Assembly (NCBI GenBank): GCA_965222315.1
Contig: OZ244951.1
Coordinates: 3,224,001 to 3,288,000, forward strand
DNA: 64,000 nt
From: JACKII01 sp965222315
Lineage (GTDB): Bacteria > Pseudomonadota > Alphaproteobacteria > Bin95
Direction of reading: 5' to 3'
The notes beneath the pieces were generated by a model that did no database searches, was not told the origin of the DNA, and saw only the letters and a list, made by a program, of their open reading frames with translations. This document shows, piece after piece, positions 44,817 to 52,639 of this stretch (position 1 is the first letter of the stretch; every line of letters starts with the position of its first letter). The position numbers and the translations under genes are program-made.

Positions 44817-44942
44817 CTACAGCAGGAATATCGCCATCAGAACTAAAACAATTATGCAACCGATGGTGCCGAAAAGCAGGAGTTTGGCGAAACCAGCCCA
44901 ATCGGCTTGGTGGCGGCGCACGGACTGTTCGAAGTCTTCCAT
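44817..44942 (-). CDS. aa3-type cytochrome c oxidase subunit IV-like small protein
   Basis: 41 residues. The sequence has Asp-Trp-Ala-Gly-Phe at 14-18 and then one transmembrane helix ending Leu-Val-Leu-Met-Ala-Ile-Phe-Leu-Leu. This is the pattern of the short subunit IV of alphaproteobacterial aa3 oxidases (COX4_pro_2 type): a short polar head, an aromatic-Gly-Phe turn and a single helix with Met-Ala-Ile-Phe. AAGGGA lies about 10 bases upstream of the ATG. It is not near other oxidase genes in this window. An overlapping 30-residue frame on the plus strand (44754-44846) is less convincing. Confidence 0.7.
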   Translation of the reverse strand: MEDFEQSVRRHQADWAGFAKLLLFGTIGCIIVLVLMAIFLL

Positions 44943-45088
44943 CGATCTACGTTCCCTTAAGGCGTCGGATGCGGCCTAGCCGCAACTCGTTGACCTCTGC
45001 TTAAGCAAGTCCGCCGATCCGCTCTATGCGGTTCAACGGCGCAGCTAGGCGCGCTAGGGCCGGGGTGCCTCCATGGGATCAGTCGACC

Positions 45089-45190
45089 TCAATCTGCGAT
45101 GCCACCACCGCATCGTCGGCCACCGGGCGCAACGGCTTGTCCCTTTCCATCCCGGCGGTAGCGGGCAGTCTGTTCATCGCTCAGGCGCAT
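45089..45190 (-). pseudogene. possible 5' remnant of a phytanoyl-CoA dioxygenase gene
   Basis: The minus-strand ATG at 45190 has GGAAG 7 bases upstream. It opens Met-Arg-Leu-Ser-Asp-Glu-Gln-Thr-Ala-Arg-Tyr-Arg-Arg-Asp-Gly, which looks like the start of PhyH-family dioxygenases. The similarity ends after residue 15, and a stop follows at residue 34. No other part of such a gene is nearby. It may be a deletion relic or coincidence. Confidence 0.25.
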
Positions 45191-45241
45191 GGCGTTACTT
45201 CCGCCAGCGTGCTCCAGCCTCCGCTCGGCCGCATCGTGCAG

Positions 45242-45265
45242 CACCCCACCGGGAACGGCGGGGTG
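45242..45265. other. GGAA-capped hairpin
   Basis: CACCCC-A-CCG-GGAA-CGG-C-GGGGTG folds into a 9-bp stem with one A/C mismatch and a GNRA-type loop. There is no T-run, so it is not an obvious intrinsic terminator on the plus strand. Confidence 0.4.
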
Positions 45266-45321
45266 AGGAAAACCGGCTCAATACGCTACCTCAGTAATTG
45301 ATCTGAAAAAACCACCTGAAA

Positions 45322-45414
45322 CATCTACATTTCTCTACATTCATCTACATTTTCGCCCCAAAATGTAGAGGAGCGGTTTACATCATGTAGATGCTATGTC
45401 GATCCAATGTCGAT
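45322..45414. repeat. phased CTACAT / ATGTAG repeat array
   Basis: CTACAT occurs at 45325, 45335 and 45345, exactly 10 bases apart. The reverse complement ATGTAG occurs at 45363 and 45385. CTACATTTT-CGCCCC-AAAATGTAG (45345-45368) is a perfect 9-bp inverted repeat. CATCTACAT (45322 and 45342) is matched by ATGTAGATG (45385). Two copies of ATGTCGAT (45396 and 45407) follow, 11 bases apart. The helical phasing suggests a protein-binding array. Confidence 0.7.
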
Positions 45415-45597
45415 TTAATGTGAACCATTTGTAGACGCTACTTGATTGCCGCAACACACCTTCGGTAGATGCTTCCAGGATATGGGATCGCACCACAGGC
45501 ATTGCAAAGCCAAAGCCCGTCTGCTCCGTCCCTATCGGCCCAAGACCGATGGCACTCCCTGGCAGCCAACGATGAAAACAAAACCACCAGCAGCCGG

Positions 45598-46485
45598 CTA
45601 GCTCAGATGTTCCTGGAAAAACGCCAACGTCCGGCTCCAAGCGAGCGCCGCTGCGTCGGCGTCGTACCGCGGCGTCGTGTCGTTGTGGAAGCCATGGTTC
45701 GCGCCCACATAGAAATGCGCGGTGTAGGTCTTATTGTTGGCCTTCAGTGCGGCCTCATAGGCAGGCCAGCCGTCATTGATGCGCTGGTCCAACTCGCCAT
45801 AGTGCAGCATCAGCGGCGCCTGGATGCGCGGCACGTCCGCCGCCGCTGCCTGCCGTCCATAAAACGGCACGGACGCCGCCATCGTCGGATAGGCCACCGC
45901 CAGCGCATTGCAGACGCCGCCACCATAGCAGAAACCAACCGCGCCGACCTTGCCGGTGCTGCCCTCATGCTTCTCAAGGAACTCGAAGGCGGCAAAGAAA
46001 TCGGCTAGCAGCTTGGTCCTATCGAGTTTGCGCTGCATCGCCCGGCCCTCGTCATCGTTGCCGGGATACCCGCCGAGCGGCGTCAGCCCATCGGGCCCCA
46101 ACGCCAGATACCCGGCCTTTGCCGTGCGCCGGACCACGTCCTCGATATAGGGGTTTCTGCCCCGGTTCTCGTGTACTATCAGTACCGCGGGCAGCTTGCC
46201 GGTCGCCCCCGCGGGCCTGGCCATCAGGCCCTTGATCGTGCCGTGGCCTTCGGGTGAGGGATATTCGATCATGGCCGTCTCGATGGCCGGGTCGTCCGGC
46301 AGCACCTGGGCCGCAAGGGCGTAGTTCGGCGTCAGCGCCTCGAACGCAGCACTTGCCGCGACGGCGGTGCCGGCAAAAACGGCGGCACGCTCCAGAAACT
46401 CCCGCTTAGTCAACGCGCCATGCACATAACCGTCGAACAGGTCGAGGATTCGCTGGTCGAAATCCGATGCTTTCAGCCGTTCCAT
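45598..46485 (-). CDS. dienelactone hydrolase family protein
   Basis: 295 residues from the ATG at 46485, which has AAGGAGA 8 bases upstream; longer in-frame starts up to 46623 run into a repeat element and are unlikely. An N-terminal segment of about 50 residues contains a hydrophobic Ala-rich stretch, possibly a Tat-like or membrane leader (Thr-Lys-Arg-Glu-Phe-Leu). The alpha/beta-hydrolase core follows with the Cys nucleophile in Gly-Phe-Cys-Tyr-Gly-Gly-Gly, Asp in Gly-Glu-Leu-Asp and His in Asn-His-Gly-Phe-His. It hydrolyses lactones or esters, possibly in aromatic degradation. The substrate is unknown. Confidence 0.9.
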   Translation of the reverse strand: MERLKASDFDQRILDLFDGYVHGALTKREFLERAAVFAGTAVAASAAFEALTPNYALAAQVLPDDPAIETAMIEYPSPEGHGTIKGLMARPAGATGKLPAVLIVHENRGRNPYIEDVVRRTAKAGYLALGPDGLTPLGGYPGNDDEGRAMQRKLDRTKLLADFFAAFEFLEKHEGSTGKVGAVGFCYGGGVCNALAVAYPTMAASVPFYGRQAAAADVPRIQAPLMLHYGELDQRINDGWPAYEAALKANNKTYTAHFYVGANHGFHNDTTPRYDADAAALAWSRTLAFFQEHLS

Positions 46486-46588
46486 CACGGAAGTCTCCTT
46501 GTCTATGCCAGAGGTGGATATGAACGAACTCGTCTGGCCAACGGATTTCTGAACGGCAGCGAAAAGGCCTTTCATGTGCTGCGCACAT

Positions 46589-46684
46589 CCCCTTCGATAC
46601 GCGCTCTGACGAGCGCTACCCAAGGTGAGGAACTACACAACCACCTGCACCCTGAGTGCCGGCGAACCCGGTGTATCGAAGGGT
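46589..46684. repeat. dispersed palindromic repeat pair, copy 1
   Basis: A unit starting CCTTCGATACGC (46591-46630) and an inverted unit ending GTGTATCGAAGGG (46651-46683) face each other across 20 bases. Related pairs are at 47851-47983 and 56089-56190, always between genes. Confidence 0.65.
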
Positions 46685-46698
46685 CATTCCAAAGAGCC

Positions 46699-47832
46699 CT
46701 ACAGACTCAAACCATACCGCTCCGCCACTGCGGCCGTGTGCTCGCCCAGCAAAGGCGCACCTTGCGGCGGGCGCACCGGCGTCTTTTCAAACCGGATGGG
46801 ATTGTGCACCACCGGCACCTGCCGCCCGCTCCCGTGCGGTGCCGTGCCGACCAGGCCGCGCTCCTGCACCTCACCGGACTCGACAGCCTCGCCGATGGTG
46901 CGGATCGGGCCGCCGGGCACGCCGCCCGCGCGCATCGCCTCCACCCAGGTATCGCGGGGTTGGGTTGCGAAGATCGCCTCCACCTCCGCCGTGATCTGCT
47001 CCCGGTGGGCGACTCGGGCCGAGTTGGTGGCATAGCGCTCGTCGGTCAGCCACTCCGGCCGCATGACGATATTCTCCGCAAACTTCCGCCAGACCCGCTC
47101 GCCCCCCAGGGTCATCTGTAACGGCCCATCCGCGGCCTGAAACACGCCCAGTGGGGCCGCCGCCGGGCTGCCGTTGCCGAAGCGTTTCGGTGGGTCGCCG
47201 GTGATCTGGTAGGCGAGGCCGTAGAAGTAGCTCATGGCGACCGCATTGCGGAAAAGGCCCACAGTGACCTGCTGGCCCTCGCCCGATTCCTCCCTCGCGA
47301 AGAGCGCTGCCAGCACCGCCTGCACCAATGAATTGGCGGCCGTCAGCTCGATAATCGGCAGGCCGGCCTTGGCTGGTGGCCCCTCCGGCATGCCATTGAT
47401 GGAACCATAACCGCTCGCGGACTGGTGCAGGGCGTCCCTGCCCGTGGTGCCGTCCGGCAACGCGGGGTCGATCAACGCATAGACAAGCGCTGGATTGACC
47501 GCCCGCAACGCTTCCCCGCCGAGGCCTACCGCCGAGAGATCGCTATCGGCAACCACCACGTCGGTCTGCCGCGCCAACGCCTTTACCGCCGCCATGCCGT
47601 TCTCTGTCGAGAGGTCCAGCACCACCGACTGCTTGTTCCGGTTCAACGCCAGGAACGCCGCCGAATCGCCCTCCGGCAACCGCGGTCCCGGCCAATGCCG
47701 CACGGGGTCGCCGCCGGGCGGCTCCACCTTGATGACCGTCGCACCGAAGTCGCCCAGCGTCTGCGCCGCGCTGGGCCCGGCAACGCCCGTCGCCAGTTCC
47801 AGCACCGTGATGTGAGAAAGGATGTTCGTCAT
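46699..47832 (-). CDS. type III CoA-transferase (CaiB/BaiF family)
   Basis: 377 residues. The N-terminus contains Val-Leu-Glu-Leu-Ala-Thr-Gly-Val-Ala-Gly-Pro, and Asp-Phe-Gly-Ala-Thr-Val-Ile-Lys-Val-Glu-Pro-Pro-Gly-Gly-Asp is the CoA-binding signature of the family. Leu-Ala-Leu-Asn-Arg-Asn-Lys-Gln-Ser-Val-Val-Leu-Asp-Leu follows. The catalytic Asp is expected in the Ala-Asp-Ser-Asp-Leu region, which is less standard than in the two paralogues. It moves CoA between carboxylic acids. First of three such genes on this strand, separated from the next by a repeat pair. The substrate is unknown. Confidence 0.92.
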   Translation of the reverse strand: MTNILSHITVLELATGVAGPSAAQTLGDFGATVIKVEPPGGDPVRHWPGPRLPEGDSAAFLALNRNKQSVVLDLSTENGMAAVKALARQTDVVVADSDLSAVGLGGEALRAVNPALVYALIDPALPDGTTGRDALHQSASGYGSINGMPEGPPAKAGLPIIELTAANSLVQAVLAALFAREESGEGQQVTVGLFRNAVAMSYFYGLAYQITGDPPKRFGNGSPAAAPLGVFQAADGPLQMTLGGERVWRKFAENIVMRPEWLTDERYATNSARVAHREQITAEVEAIFATQPRDTWVEAMRAGGVPGGPIRTIGEAVESGEVQERGLVGTAPHGSGRQVPVVHNPIRFEKTPVRPPQGAPLLGEHTAAVAERYGLSL

Positions 47833-47850
47833 GCCGCCTGTCCCTGTTCG

Positions 47851-47983
47851 CCCTTCGATACGCGCAGCGCGCTACTCAGGATGAAAAATCTCTGGATTTG
47901 GACTTCATCAACGCAAGAGCCCCACACATCACTCCCCTGTCTCATCCTGAGTAGCCCGGATGCAATCCGGGCGTATCGAAGGG
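47851..47983. repeat. dispersed palindromic repeat pair, copy 2
   Basis: CCCTTCGATACGCGCAGCGC (47851-47870) with its tail CTACTCAGGATGA, and the inverted unit TCATCCTGAGTAGCCCGGAT... GTATCGAAGGGC (47942-47983), flank about 57 bases. The terminal motif TTCGATACG/CGTATCGAA is shared with the copies at 46589 and 56089. It fills most of the gap between two CoA-transferase genes. Confidence 0.75.
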
Positions 47984-48016
47984 CGCTGCTCAGAACAACG
48001 ATGCTGCAGAAATAGC

Positions 48017-49207
48017 TCATGCCGCCTGCCCCATCGCCCCGGCCTGGCGCACCGCCTGCACTTGTCCCTCGGTATAGCCAAGCCATTCGGCCAGCACCGC
48101 CGCCGCGTTGCCGCCAAGCAGCGGCGCTGCCACCGGCTCCCGCACCGGCGTTCCAGCCAACTCCAGTGGCCCCGGCATGTTCGGCGCCTCCCCGATTTCC
48201 GGATGGGGAATTGGCGCCAATAACGCCGCCGCCACCGGATCGCTATAGGCGGCCGGCACCTCCCGCGCCTCATGACAGGGCACGCCCGAAGCCTGCAAGC
48301 TCACCAGCGCTTCGGTCAGGGTCATGGACGCAAACGCTGCATTCAACGCCTCATCCAGCGCTTGCCGGTCGTCCACCCGGGCCGGATTGCCAGCCCAGGC
48401 GCCGCGCGCCTCCATCCCCAATGCCTGGCAGAGCCCTCCGAACTGCGCGTCCGTCTCCACCGCCAGCGCAATCTCGCCATCGGCGCAAGCATAGCGCCCA
48501 ACCGGCGCCATGAAGTAGTCGCCATTGCCGATGCGCTCCGGCACGGTCCCGTCCATCATGTAGCCGACCGAGTGAATCGCCGTCTGGTAGAACCCGGTAT
48601 CGAACAGCGGCACTTCCAGAAACTGCCCCTCGCCCGTACGCTTCCGGTGATAAAGCGCTGCCAGCACGCCCGCCCCGCCGGTCAGGCCCGTGGAGACGTC
48701 GATCATGGGAATGGCGGTGCGCACCGGTTCCTGGTGCGGATGACCGCTCAACGACATGAACCCGCTCTCCGCCTGCGCCACCGGATCGTAGCCGAGGCGT
48801 TTCAGAAAAGGTCCCGTGCGGCCATAGGCGGACGTGGAGCAATAGATCAGGTCCGGCCGCTTCACGCTCTCGTAGTCCAGCCCGAACTTGGCCATAACGC
48901 CGGTGGAGAAATTCTCGATCACCACGTCCGCCGCATCGATCAGCGCACGCGCCGTCGCCCGCCCCTCTGGCACCGCCAGATCCAGCGCGATGGAGCGCTT
49001 GTTGCGGTTGAAGCAAAGGAAGGCTGCGGAAAAGCCGTGATAGTCCGGCGGCACATAACCTCGGGTATCGTCACCGCCCGCCGGATGCTCGATCTTGACC
49101 ACGTCCGCGCCCAAATCCGCCAGGTGCATGGACGCGAGCGGCCCGGCAATCACCCGGCTGAAATCGGCAACGCGGATGCCGTGCAACGGACCACTGGACC
49201 CGCTCAT
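48017..49207 (-). CDS. type III CoA-transferase (CaiB/BaiF family)
   Basis: 396 residues from the ATG at 49207, which overlaps the stop of the upstream paralogue in ATGA (49204-49207). The signatures are present: Val-Ala-Asp-Phe-Ser-Arg-Val-Ile-Ala-Gly-Pro near the start, Asp-Leu-Gly-Ala-Asp-Val-Val-Lys-Ile-Glu-His-Pro, Phe-Asn-Arg-Asn-Lys-Arg-Ser-Ile-Ala-Leu-Asp and Val-Ile-Glu-Asn-Phe-Ser-Thr-Gly-Val. The last normally includes the acidic catalytic site just after it. It probably forms an interlocked dimer like others of the family. Its physiological acid is not known. Confidence 0.93.
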   Translation of the reverse strand: MSGSSGPLHGIRVADFSRVIAGPLASMHLADLGADVVKIEHPAGGDDTRGYVPPDYHGFSAAFLCFNRNKRSIALDLAVPEGRATARALIDAADVVIENFSTGVMAKFGLDYESVKRPDLIYCSTSAYGRTGPFLKRLGYDPVAQAESGFMSLSGHPHQEPVRTAIPMIDVSTGLTGGAGVLAALYHRKRTGEGQFLEVPLFDTGFYQTAIHSVGYMMDGTVPERIGNGDYFMAPVGRYACADGEIALAVETDAQFGGLCQALGMEARGAWAGNPARVDDRQALDEALNAAFASMTLTEALVSLQASGVPCHEAREVPAAYSDPVAAALLAPIPHPEIGEAPNMPGPLELAGTPVREPVAAPLLGGNAAAVLAEWLGYTEGQVQAVRQAGAMGQAA

Positions 49208-50424
49208 TCTTCCACTCCCGTGATAACGCCATTCTCTGCCAGCGCCGCTATCTCCTCGTCCGAGAAGCCCGCGCTGCGCAGCACCGCCGCCGAATGCTGG
49301 CCGAGAGTCGGTGCGGCGGCCGGCTGGCTCACCGGCGTCCCGCTGTAGCGGATGGGAGAGGCAACCGCCCCCACCTTGCCTGCCCTGGGATGCTCCATGT
49401 CCGCCACCATGCCCCGTGCTCGTATCTCCGGCGCGTTCAGGGCTTCTGTCAGGTCGCGGACAGAGCCTGCCGGCACGCCCGCCGCCCGGAACTTGGCGAT
49501 CCAGTTCTCCCGCGTGTCTTCCAGCATCATGGCGTCGAACATAGGGCGGAAGGTGTCGCGGTTCGCGATCCGCGCCGCGTCGGTGTTGTAGCGCTCGTCC
49601 GTCAGCCATTCCGGCTTGTTCACCACTTCCAGGCAGAATCGCTCCCACTGCCGGGCGTTGCCCATCACCAGACTGATCTGCCCGTCCGCCGTGTTGACCA
49701 GCCCGAACGGCTCCAGGAAGGGATGGCCGTTGCCATAACGCTTCGGGCTCTCCCCGGTCATCAGCGCCACCTGGGCATAGTTCGCCATCACCGCGACGGC
49801 GCTATCGACCAGCGCCAGGTCAATGTGCTGGCCGATGCCGTCCCGCTCCTTCGCCAGCAGCGCCCCCAGAATCGCCTGGGTGCCGAACATGCCCGTGAAG
49901 ATATCGGCATAGCTGACGCCGGTGCGCAGCGGGTCGCCGTCCGCCTCCCCCGTCATCCACATCATACCGCTCTCGGCCTGGGCAATCGGGTCGTAGCCCG
50001 CTACCAGTTTCAGGGGCGAATTATGGCCGTAGCCCGAGATCGAGCAATAGACGAGGCCCGGATTGATCGCGCGCAGGCTTTCATAGTCCAGGCCCTGGCG
50101 CTGCATCACGTCCGGGCGGAAATTCTCCACCAGCACGTCTGCTTTCTCCACCAGCCGCCGGACCACCGCCTGCCCCTCTGGCTTGGCAATGTCCAGGGCG
50201 AGGGAGTGCTTGTTCCGGTTCGCGAACAGGAAATACCCGGCCTCTCCGCCGTGCTCGGCGCTGGGCGCGTAGTGGCGGGTATCGTCGCCGGTCTTGGGAT
50301 GCTCGATCTTGATCACGTCTGCGCCCAGGTCCGCCAGATTCAGCGTCGCCCAGGGGCCGGCCAGTACGCGGGTAAAGTCCAGCACTAGCTTGCCTGCAAG
50401 CGGTGCGGCTCGGGTCGATTCCAT
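49204..50424 (-). CDS. type III CoA-transferase (CaiB/BaiF family)
   Basis: 406 residues from the ATG at 50424; a longer frame to 50664 lacks family similarity. Leu-Asp-Phe-Thr-Arg-Val-Leu-Ala-Gly-Pro, Asp-Leu-Gly-Ala-Asp-Val-Ile-Lys-Ile-Glu-His-Pro, Asn-Arg-Asn-Lys-His-Ser-Leu-Ala-Leu-Asp and Val-Glu-Asn-Phe-Arg-Pro-Asp-Val-Met are all standard for formyl/succinyl-CoA-type transferases. The Ala-Glu-Ser-Gly-Met-Met-Trp-Met-Thr-Gly segment is conserved. It is divergent from the histidine kinase gene with a 136-base gap. A regulatory link is possible but unproven. Confidence 0.94.
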   Translation of the reverse strand: MESTRAAPLAGKLVLDFTRVLAGPWATLNLADLGADVIKIEHPKTGDDTRHYAPSAEHGGEAGYFLFANRNKHSLALDIAKPEGQAVVRRLVEKADVLVENFRPDVMQRQGLDYESLRAINPGLVYCSISGYGHNSPLKLVAGYDPIAQAESGMMWMTGEADGDPLRTGVSYADIFTGMFGTQAILGALLAKERDGIGQHIDLALVDSAVAVMANYAQVALMTGESPKRYGNGHPFLEPFGLVNTADGQISLVMGNARQWERFCLEVVNKPEWLTDERYNTDAARIANRDTFRPMFDAMMLEDTRENWIAKFRAAGVPAGSVRDLTEALNAPEIRARGMVADMEHPRAGKVGAVASPIRYSGTPVSQPAAAPTLGQHSAAVLRSAGFSDEEIAALAENGVITGVEE

Positions 50425-50560
50425 TTTCCGGGAATTCCTGCCTTCGGTAAGTAAGGCTCTTATCCTTTGGATTGCCTGGCACCCTGTCAATGACCGGCGT
50501 TGTTGGGCGAGCCGCAATGTGTTATTTTCAATTAAAAATTGGAGATGGTCGGAAGCTTCA
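50425..50560. promoter_or_regulatory. divergent promoter region, CoA-transferase / histidine kinase
   Basis: 136 bases between two divergent genes. It is locally AT-rich (TTATTTTCAATTAAAAATT around 50521-50540), which may hold the kinase promoter. GGAAG at 50551-50555 serves the kinase start. Confidence 0.4.
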
Positions 50561-52501
50561 ATGCCAAAGGCGGAGTACAAGACCGTGCGTCTTAGAACGT
50601 TGTTTCTTCTGACTTTTGCGTTTAGCGCGCTTCTGCCGGCGGCATTTCTGGCCGTGTGGACCATCGGTTCTCATATCGAGCACGAGCTGGAAAATACGAA
50701 GCGAAAGCAAATCGCGCTCGCCAAGACGTTTGCCCTGGCGCTGGACCGCTATGCTGAAGATCGGATGTCGATATTCCAGCAATGCGCCGCAGCTTACTTC
50801 GATAACAGTATGAGTTCGACCGGCCTGACAATCGCCCAGAAGTACGGGTTTCTTTATTTTGTTACCGTCTCGAACAGCAAGGCCAGTAAAGTCATCAACC
50901 TCTTCGATGACGGCGAAACCAACAAAAGCCTGAAATTCTACGATACACTCTATGGTGTTTCCTCGGCGCACGGAGTGTTCCGCAGCGCTTATCCCGGCGA
51001 GGCCCCCATCATGCAGGGTTTCGACGGCGCCCCGATCAGCACGAACGAGCCGGTGCTCCCCATGCCGGTACAGCAGGCCATCATCGCTTATTCCGGGGAC
51101 ACCGCGCGCTTCATGCCCGTTATCGCGGACTACCGGGGAAAGCCAACCATCTTCATCGTTCAGCGTGGCGAAGACGGCCGCATCCTCGCCGGCGCGCTGG
51201 ATGCCGCCGCTATCGCCGATCTGCAAAAGGCCGTCGGATTCGGCATTCACGGCCACGCCGTCGTGGTCGACCAGGTCGGCAAGGTGCTGGGGCACCCCCG
51301 TCCGGACTGGGAGGCGTCGCAGAAGTCGCTTGCCGGTGCAGAGCCCGTTCGGCTGGCGGTGGACGGCGTAACCGGCGCGGCCCAATTCTATGCGCCGGCC
51401 CGGAACGAGGATGCCATTGCCGGCTTCACTCAAACGGCGGTTGCGGGCTGGGGAGTGCTCATGGTTCGGCCGCTGGAGGAAATAAATGCCCTAGCCTGGG
51501 AGCATGCCAGCATCGCGATGACGGTTATCGGCGTGGGCGTCGCAATCGCCTTCCTCATCGCATGGGTCATGACCGCCGTCATCGTCCGTCCGGTCGAAAG
51601 CGCTGCCACAGCAGCACGGGCATTGGGTACTGGCGTGAGTTCTGCGCGGATCGACCCCCTCCCGAAAATTCCGGCTGAATTGGCGGAACTGGCAACGACG
51701 CTCAATCATTTGGCGGAGCGCATCGACACTTGGCGCCGCACGGCTTCCGAAACCCTGTCGACGGTACGGGCGGCAGATCAGGCCAAGCAGGAGTTCATGG
51801 CGACGCTCAGCCACGAAATCCGCACGCCCCTCAACGCCATCATCGGCTTTGGCGAGCTTGTCGGCATGAACAATGGCACGGCGGAGCAGGATGCCCGGAA
51901 CCGCGACTATGCCAGCAACATTGTGATGGCCGGCCGCCATTTGCTGCACCTGATCGACGACATTCTGGATCTGGCGGCCATTGAGGCGGGGCATTTCTCC
52001 CTGGATGAGTTGGCTGTCAATGTCCCGGATATCGTTGGGGAAGCGGTGGCACTCCTCGGCCCGAGCGCTTCGTCCCACGGTGTTTTTATCTCGACCAACC
52101 TCAGCCCGGACCTGCCCCTGGCAACTGCCGACCCGCAAAAACTCCGCCAGATTTTGCTGAATCTGGCCGGGAATGGCATCAAGTTCACGCCCAAGGGCGG
52201 CACCGTCAGCATTTCCGCCAGCCAGACGGATGATGCCACCCTGGCAGTGTCCATTACCGATACCGGCGTTGGCATGACGCCCGAGGAGGTCCGCACGGCG
52301 CTCGCACCGTTCGGGCGCGTGCGGAACGCCAAAACCCGCGGCGAGCCGGGTACGGGTCTGGGATTGCCGCTTGCCCGGCGCTTGATTGAGACCATGAACG
52401 GCACGTTTTCCCTGGAAAGCGAGCCCGGCCGCGGCACGACCATCGTGATTGGCCTGCCTCTCGCGGACCAAACCACGCCTGCCGCGGACGCCTCGTCCTG
52501 A
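50561..52501 (+). CDS. sensor histidine kinase with Cache-like periplasmic domain
   Basis: 646 residues from the ATG at 50561. An N-terminal transmembrane helix (about 12-32) is followed by a periplasmic region of about 280 residues that looks like a double Cache domain (small-molecule sensing). A second helix (about 325-345) and a HAMP linker follow. HisKA carries Leu-Ser-His-Glu-Ile-Arg-Thr-Pro-Leu-Asn, with the phospho-accepting His. The ATPase domain has Asn-Leu-Ala-Gly-Asn-Gly-Ile-Lys-Phe-Thr (N box), Asp-Thr-Gly-Val-Gly (G1) and Gly-Thr-Gly-Leu-Gly-Leu (G2). No response regulator gene is adjacent, so it is an orphan kinase. The ligand is unknown. Confidence 0.92.
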   Translation: MPKAEYKTVRLRTLFLLTFAFSALLPAAFLAVWTIGSHIEHELENTKRKQIALAKTFALALDRYAEDRMSIFQQCAAAYFDNSMSSTGLTIAQKYGFLYFVTVSNSKASKVINLFDDGETNKSLKFYDTLYGVSSAHGVFRSAYPGEAPIMQGFDGAPISTNEPVLPMPVQQAIIAYSGDTARFMPVIADYRGKPTIFIVQRGEDGRILAGALDAAAIADLQKAVGFGIHGHAVVVDQVGKVLGHPRPDWEASQKSLAGAEPVRLAVDGVTGAAQFYAPARNEDAIAGFTQTAVAGWGVLMVRPLEEINALAWEHASIAMTVIGVGVAIAFLIAWVMTAVIVRPVESAATAARALGTGVSSARIDPLPKIPAELAELATTLNHLAERIDTWRRTASETLSTVRAADQAKQEFMATLSHEIRTPLNAIIGFGELVGMNNGTAEQDARNRDYASNIVMAGRHLLHLIDDILDLAAIEAGHFSLDELAVNVPDIVGEAVALLGPSASSHGVFISTNLSPDLPLATADPQKLRQILLNLAGNGIKFTPKGGTVSISASQTDDATLAVSITDTGVGMTPEEVRTALAPFGRVRNAKTRGEPGTGLGLPLARRLIETMNGTFSLESEPGRGTTIVIGLPLADQTTPAADASS

Positions 52502-52639
52502 TTTAGCCGAAGGCGGTACCAGCATCTACCGAAGCCCGTTGGTACCAGGCCGCTCCCGAACTGTGCGGTGCGCAAAACCCTTGCAAGCCCGGCTACAGAT
52601 ACCCTACGGCTGTGCCAACATATTATTATGGAGCAAGTC

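Larger units (their letters stand above)
44943..45597. other. 655-base non-coding stretch with repeats
   Basis: No confident gene is seen. It contains a possible 5' remnant of a dioxygenase gene (45089-45190, minus), a GGAA-capped hairpin (45242-45265) and an array of short phased repeats (45322-45414). Frames of 70-90 codons exist on both strands, but none has a recognisable product or ribosome binding site. Base composition becomes AT-richer from about 45300 to 45440 than in the flanks. Confidence 0.5.

Noticed and set aside
44754..44846. 30-residue plus-strand frame after the rpsB terminator
   Set aside because: No ribosome binding site, low-complexity Ala/Pro sequence, and it overlaps the better-supported subunit IV gene on the other strand.
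45026..45301. 91-residue plus-strand frame
   Set aside because: No recognisable product, no ribosome binding site, and three frames are open in the same GC-rich stretch.
46486..46623. N-terminal extension of the dienelactone hydrolase
   Set aside because: This part overlaps a dispersed repeat and lacks a ribosome binding site; the ATG at 46485 has a strong AAGGAGA.
49208..49648. N-terminal extension of the second CoA-transferase
   Set aside because: Family similarity begins at the ATG at 49207, which overlaps the previous stop in the ATGA arrangement.
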